The translations under genes and the position numbers were made by a program. This document shows, one piece after another, positions 60,392-64,000 of a stretch of DNA of 64,000 nt. The stretch lies in assembly GCF_025264665.1 (NCBI RefSeq), contig NZ_CP073697.1, positions 248,001 through 312,000 of the forward strand, read 5' to 3'. Under the pieces are notes generated by a model, which saw only the letters and a list, made by a program, of their open reading frames with translations, was not told the DNA's origin and did no database searches. Every line of letters begins with the position of its first letter. Position 1 is the first letter of the stretch. This stretch comes from Edaphobacter flagellatus. Its GTDB lineage: Bacteria; Acidobacteriota; Terriglobia; Terriglobales; Acidobacteriaceae.

Positions 60392-61054
60392 ATGAACTCA
60401 ACACAGCGTCCCTCCATCCAGGCCGTCCTCTTTGACTTCGGTCAGGTCCTCTCCCTCTCTCCCGACCCTGTCGCCTGGCAGCATATGCTCCAGATCAGCG
60501 GCCTCGACAATCAGGCCTTCGCTCAGGGCTACTGGGCCTTTCGTCATGCCTATGATCGTGGCGAGCTCACCGGCATCGACTACTGGCACAAAGTCGCTGC
60601 CAATGCAGGCATCTCTTTCTCCGCAAATCAGGTCGCCGAGCTTATCGAAGCCGACATCCAACTCTGGAGCCGGATTAACGCTCCCATGCTCGACTGGGCG
60701 CAACGACTTCAGACCGCAGGCATGCGCACCGGCATCCTCTCCAACATCGGCGACGAAATGACCGATGGCCTGCTGCGTAAACTCGATTGGCTCGCCGCCT
60801 TCGACCATCACGTTTGGTCCTACAGGCTCCTGCTTGCCAAACCCGAAGCCGAGATCTACGCCGCAGCAGCCAGGGGACTCAACACGCCTCCCGAACACAT
60901 CCTCTTCATCGACGACAAGGCAGAAAACATCGCCGCGGCCCGCGACTTCGGCATGCAAGCCATCCAGTACTCCGATCATCCCGCCTTCCTCCGCGAGATG
61001 GAGAACCGCAACCTCGGCTACCTTCTTAACCTCTCTGCATCCTCTGTGTCATAG
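60392..61054 (+). CDS. HAD-family phosphatase (YihX-like)
   Basis: A 220-aa HAD-IA hydrolase. Motif I is VLFDFGQVLSL, with Asp nucleophile and a GQ in place of the usual second Asp region. Motif II is TGILSNIGDEM, motif III is LAKPEAEIY, and motif IV is HILFIDDKAENIAAARDFGMQ. The pattern resembles YihX, an alpha-glucose-1-phosphate phosphatase. The ATG at 60392 gives the normal N-terminus; a 12-codon extension was not used. It follows the terminator and stands as its own unit. Confidence 0.85.
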   Translation: MNSTQRPSIQAVLFDFGQVLSLSPDPVAWQHMLQISGLDNQAFAQGYWAFRHAYDRGELTGIDYWHKVAANAGISFSANQVAELIEADIQLWSRINAPMLDWAQRLQTAGMRTGILSNIGDEMTDGLLRKLDWLAAFDHHVWSYRLLLAKPEAEIYAAAARGLNTPPEHILFIDDKAENIAAARDFGMQAIQYSDHPAFLREMENRNLGYLLNLSASSVS

Positions 61055-61192
61055 CTTCACCGCAGAGCATTTCCCAAAATGGAATAGCAGAAACCTTCGT
61101 ACCGAAAATAACGGCTCAAAAAACTAAACTCATCTGTATCCATGGATATTGAGGACAGGCTGCACTCAGCGCATCGCCGCAGCCATATCACC

Positions 61193-64000
61193 ATGAAGCG
61201 ATTCTCTGGGCTCCTGCTCTCTTCTCTCTGCCTTCTTGCGTTCTGCACGCCCTTGGTCATCGCGCAGAACACACAACAGCAGCTTGCCTTCGCCGGCCTT
61301 CGAGCCACCGCCGGCAAGGGACAGTTCAACGCCATTCAAATCGACAGCGCCGGAAACCTCTATCTTCTCTACGACCAGAAGGATGGCGTTCGCATCCTCA
61401 AAACCGACCCCGGAGCCACGCAGATCTATGCTCAGGCCCAGCTCGGGACCACCGGAGACACAGGTATCGCTCTCGCGCTCGATCCCTCCGGCAATGTCTA
61501 CGTCGCCGGAACCACAACCTCAGGCGCCATCGCCGGAACCCCCGGTGCAGTCTTTCCTGCGCGTGCCGATTCGTCGACCAACTCCTTCATCGCCAAATTC
61601 GACTCCACCCTCACCCCGCTCTTCGTCACCTATGCTGGCAGCGGACGCACCGCGGTCACCGGCATAGCCGCCACCGCCGACGCCGTCTTCATCACAGGAA
61701 GCATCTTTACTAACACGCTTCCCGTCACCGCCTCCGCCATCATCCAGACTCCGGCATCCGGCAGCTTTGGCAACGGCTTCGTCGAACGTTTCAACACCAG
61801 CGGCACAGCCCTTGTCTACTCCACCTACCTCAGCGGCTTCGGTGGAGACACAACCCCAGCAGCTATAGCCGTCGACACGCAGGACAACGCCTACATCGCC
61901 GGATACACCACCTCCGCGGGCTACCCCACCGTCGCCGCCGTCGTCCCCGCCATCATCGGCACCTCCTCCGGCTTCCTCACCAGGCTCACACCCAATGGAG
62001 ACGGACTCGCCTTCTCCACCTTCATCCCCGGCAGCGGTATTACCTCTCTTGCATTCGATACCGCAACCCAGAACCTCATCTTCTCCGGAACCATCGCCCT
62101 CGGTCAGTTCCCTGTTGCAACCGTCAACACGCCGCTCGTCGCAGCTGACTACCAGGTAGCGGTTCGTATGCCGCTGGACGGCAGCCGCGTGCTCAGCTCA
62201 ACTCTCCTCGCACCCGGTAAGCAGTCTGTCATTGCACCTGCTCCCAACGCCGCAGCCTGGGCTACAGTTCCGCTCATCTCCCCACTGCTTCCCTTACCGG
62301 CTATCTCCGACATTGGAGGCACTGCCGGACTCCGTATCAACTCACAGAGCAACATCGATCAGACACTCCGCATAGGCGGCGCGGGTCCTTCGTTCTCAGC
62401 CAATGTGCCTGTCAATATCTCATCCATTGCGGTTGATTCCACCGGACAACCCCTCTTCGCTGGGAACGCCGCTCCAAGCGCAAGCGCAAGCCAGCTAGCG
62501 ACCAAAACCTTCGATCTGCCGCTGTTCAACAGCCCAACTCCTGCGCTCCCATCGACATTGCGCGATGCGATGCTCCCCATCGGCGCCAACTGCGGAAGCC
62601 TCTGCACCGGCTCCGGCGCCTACCTCGCGAAGTTCAACCTCACTGCCGGAGCTGCGCTTGCACTTTCCACCGACTCCGCGCCTAACATCACGCTGCGCAA
62701 TCTCGGCTCGCAAACCGCAACCAATCTCCAGATCGCAGCAACCGGCTTCACCGTCGCCCACAACTGCCCCCCACAGTTCGGCGCTGGAGCAGAATGCAAT
62801 CTTCTTCTCACCGGTTCGGGCCCCGGCACTCTGACCGTGCAAGCCGCCAACACCTCAACGCAGACCGCCAATATTCCTGCGATTACCAAGACACCGGCTG
62901 CTTTCGTCTTCACACCCAGCGAGGTCGACTTTGGCATCATCACCGCCGTCGATCCGCCAAGCACCCGCACCATCACCATTACGAACCTCAATGCGACAGC
63001 GCAGAGCTTCCCCGCACTTCTCCTCGTGCCCGATCCCAACAACGCAAACCCAATCGTCGTTTCGACGGACTGCCCCAACACAAATCTCCCTCTCTCCATG
63101 CAGCCCGGAGCAAGCTGCCACCTCATCTTCAAGGCATCGGTACCGGCAAGCGCTACAGAAGGAGTCCCTTTTACCTTTGGCTATACAAGCAACTCAGCTG
63201 CATTCATTTTCACCACCTATACCCAGCTCACAGCTCTCAGCCTCTCCGCCAGCCACATCGACTTCGGCACACAGTTCTCGACACCTGGAAGCCTGCGCCT
63301 GCCGCGTTATCTTTACATCTCTAACAACTCCACCTCCGCGATCCAGCACACGCCCGTCGCACTGCCATCCGCATCCGTCTTCACCGTCGCCGACCGCTGC
63401 CCTACCGTGCTCGAGCCACACTCCATCTGCCAGCTTCAGATCGACTATCTCTCACCGCAGACATCCTCCGACTCCGTCACGCTCTCACTCGACCAGGGCA
63501 TGAGCGTCCTCGTCACCGGCCAGACCATCCCGCAACCCGGCGCTGGGGGCTCAACCGTCAACCCCAGCCTCTCCGTCACGCCCTCTTCCATCACCTTCCC
63601 CAATGCGATCGTCGTCACCTCCACATCGGCTGGCATGCAGACCGCCACCATTGCGAACACCGGCGCGCAACCATTTCCTCTCACCCTCTCGCTTACCGGC
63701 GACTTCACGCAATCCACCAACTGTCCCGCAGTACTCGCTGGAGGCACCAGCTGTTCCTCCGTCATCTCCTTCGCGCCTTCGCAGCCCGGCATCCGCCAGG
63801 GCCTGCTCTCCGTTTCCACAGGAGCGGGAACGACACCCACCTACGTCAACCTCACCGGCACAGGCACGTCCATCCTCGCCTCCAACAATGGCACCATCGA
63901 TCTCGGCAGCACACCCATCGGCCAACCGGTTGTGCAGTGGTACAAGATCACGCAGCCATTCACCCAGCTCACCGCAACCATTAATGGCAGCTTCGGCGTC
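61193..64000 (+). CDS. Secreted SBBP-propeller / choice-of-anchor-D protein (3' end outside window)
   Basis: At least 936 residues, open at the window edge. ATG 61193 gives a clean signal peptide (LLLSSLCLLAFCTPLVIAQ); an ATG at 61142 in frame is an alternative. The first ~350 residues form SBBP-type propeller blades (IALALDPSGNVYVAGTTTSG, AIAVDTQDNAYIAGYTTS, LVYSTYLSGFGGDT). From ~530 on there are immunoglobulin-like ASH/choice-of-anchor-D repeats, each with a VDFG or ITFPN opening, a TITNxN/TIANTG strand, and a paired-Cys stretch (NCPPQFGAGAECNLLL, NCPAVLAGGTSCSS). Likely a cell-surface adhesive or binding protein, a class expanded in acidobacteria. Confidence 0.9.
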   Translation, partial: MKRFSGLLLSSLCLLAFCTPLVIAQNTQQQLAFAGLRATAGKGQFNAIQIDSAGNLYLLYDQKDGVRILKTDPGATQIYAQAQLGTTGDTGIALALDPSGNVYVAGTTTSGAIAGTPGAVFPARADSSTNSFIAKFDSTLTPLFVTYAGSGRTAVTGIAATADAVFITGSIFTNTLPVTASAIIQTPASGSFGNGFVERFNTSGTALVYSTYLSGFGGDTTPAAIAVDTQDNAYIAGYTTSAGYPTVAAVVPAIIGTSSGFLTRLTPNGDGLAFSTFIPGSGITSLAFDTATQNLIFSGTIALGQFPVATVNTPLVAADYQVAVRMPLDGSRVLSSTLLAPGKQSVIAPAPNAAAWATVPLISPLLPLPAISDIGGTAGLRINSQSNIDQTLRIGGAGPSFSANVPVNISSIAVDSTGQPLFAGNAAPSASASQLATKTFDLPLFNSPTPALPSTLRDAMLPIGANCGSLCTGSGAYLAKFNLTAGAALALSTDSAPNITLRNLGSQTATNLQIAATGFTVAHNCPPQFGAGAECNLLLTGSGPGTLTVQAANTSTQTANIPAITKTPAAFVFTPSEVDFGIITAVDPPSTRTITITNLNATAQSFPALLLVPDPNNANPIVVSTDCPNTNLPLSMQPGASCHLIFKASVPASATEGVPFTFGYTSNSAAFIFTTYTQLTALSLSASHIDFGTQFSTPGSLRLPRYLYISNNSTSAIQHTPVALPSASVFTVADRCPTVLEPHSICQLQIDYLSPQTSSDSVTLSLDQGMSVLVTGQTIPQPGAGGSTVNPSLSVTPSSITFPNAIVVTSTSAGMQTATIANTGAQPFPLTLSLTGDFTQSTNCPAVLAGGTSCSSVISFAPSQPGIRQGLLSVSTGAGTTPTYVNLTGTGTSILASNNGTIDLGSTPIGQPVVQWYKITQPFTQLTATINGSFGV

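Noticed and set aside
1..64000. CRISPR arrays, IS elements, prophage genes, rRNA
   Set aside because: No regularly spaced repeats, transposase or integrase motifs, phage structural genes or rRNA sequence were seen in the window.

Overview
The window reads as a chromosomal stretch of an acidobacterium, most likely order Terriglobales (Edaphobacter, Granulicella or Terriglobus type). This is inferred from a large Oar-like TonB-dependent receptor, an SBBP/choice-of-anchor-D surface protein, the gene families present, a moderately high GC content, and the intergenic repeat style. No rRNA, phage, IS transposase or CRISPR array was seen. There are about 60 protein genes (both end genes are cut by the window edges) and three tRNAs.

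Layout. 1-2269: end of a TonB-dependent receptor. 2270-2978: non-coding, filled with short palindromes and one copy of a dispersed ~240-bp element. 2979-7810: hexuronate catabolism (eda, kdgK, kduI, kduD, and a Gfo/Idh oxidoreductase). 7925-14201: a nickel transporter, a 2,3-diketogulonate-reductase-like dehydrogenase, and the nickel-pincer-nucleotide (NPN) biosynthesis genes larE, larC and larB. No larA, the usual user of that cofactor, is present. 14229-15833: two tRNA-Arg genes flanking a divergent SDR/HxlR-regulator pair that has a YodB-like operator. 16758-21246: a four-gene iron uptake operon (FTR1-DUF2318 fusion, two MacB-type permeases, ATPase). 21361-24718: nadK and tlyA, then an ECF sigma/anti-sigma pair. 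24781-25038: the second copy of the dispersed element. 25034-31007: a beta-propeller lipoprotein, a DUF92 protein, a YdcF-like protein, tsaC, a SpoU methyltransferase and rarA. 31004-34643: a thiol-redox operon around DsbD. 34670-38794: DinB, a methyltransferase, prfB (with its programmed frameshift) and lnt. 38857-44127: a transporter, a small basic protein, a methyltransferase, bactofilin and a DUF1571 protein. 44124-47237: an N-acylamino-acid racemase/GNAT pair, MazG, and a small DUF3311 protein. 47261-53961: an aminotransferase, MBL hydrolase, SecG, tRNA-Leu, isoaspartyl peptidase plus L,D-transpeptidase, a CorE-like metal-sensing sigma factor, and a HAD phosphatase. 54117-64000: a Ser/Thr kinase, UvrC, an OmpA-like lipoprotein, a HAD phosphatase, and a large secreted repeat protein that runs off the edge.

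How the genes fit together. The kduI-kdgK-eda run and kduD form the lower pathway that turns 5-keto-4-deoxyuronate into pyruvate and glyceraldehyde-3-phosphate, as expected in a soil degrader of pectin or other uronic-acid polymers. The adjoining Ni transporter and lar genes suggest that an NPN-dependent hydroxyacid racemase/epimerase, encoded elsewhere, works on a related sugar acid. The DsbD operon, L,D-transpeptidase, Lnt, bactofilin and OmpA-like lipoprotein are envelope functions. The most distinctive points are the larA-less NPN/uronate neighbourhood, the pair of ~240-bp elements whose right end supplies the stop codon of the convergent gene in both cases, the fused FTR1-DUF2318 iron permease, the CorE-type sigma factor, and the D-amino-acid-conversion gene pair.
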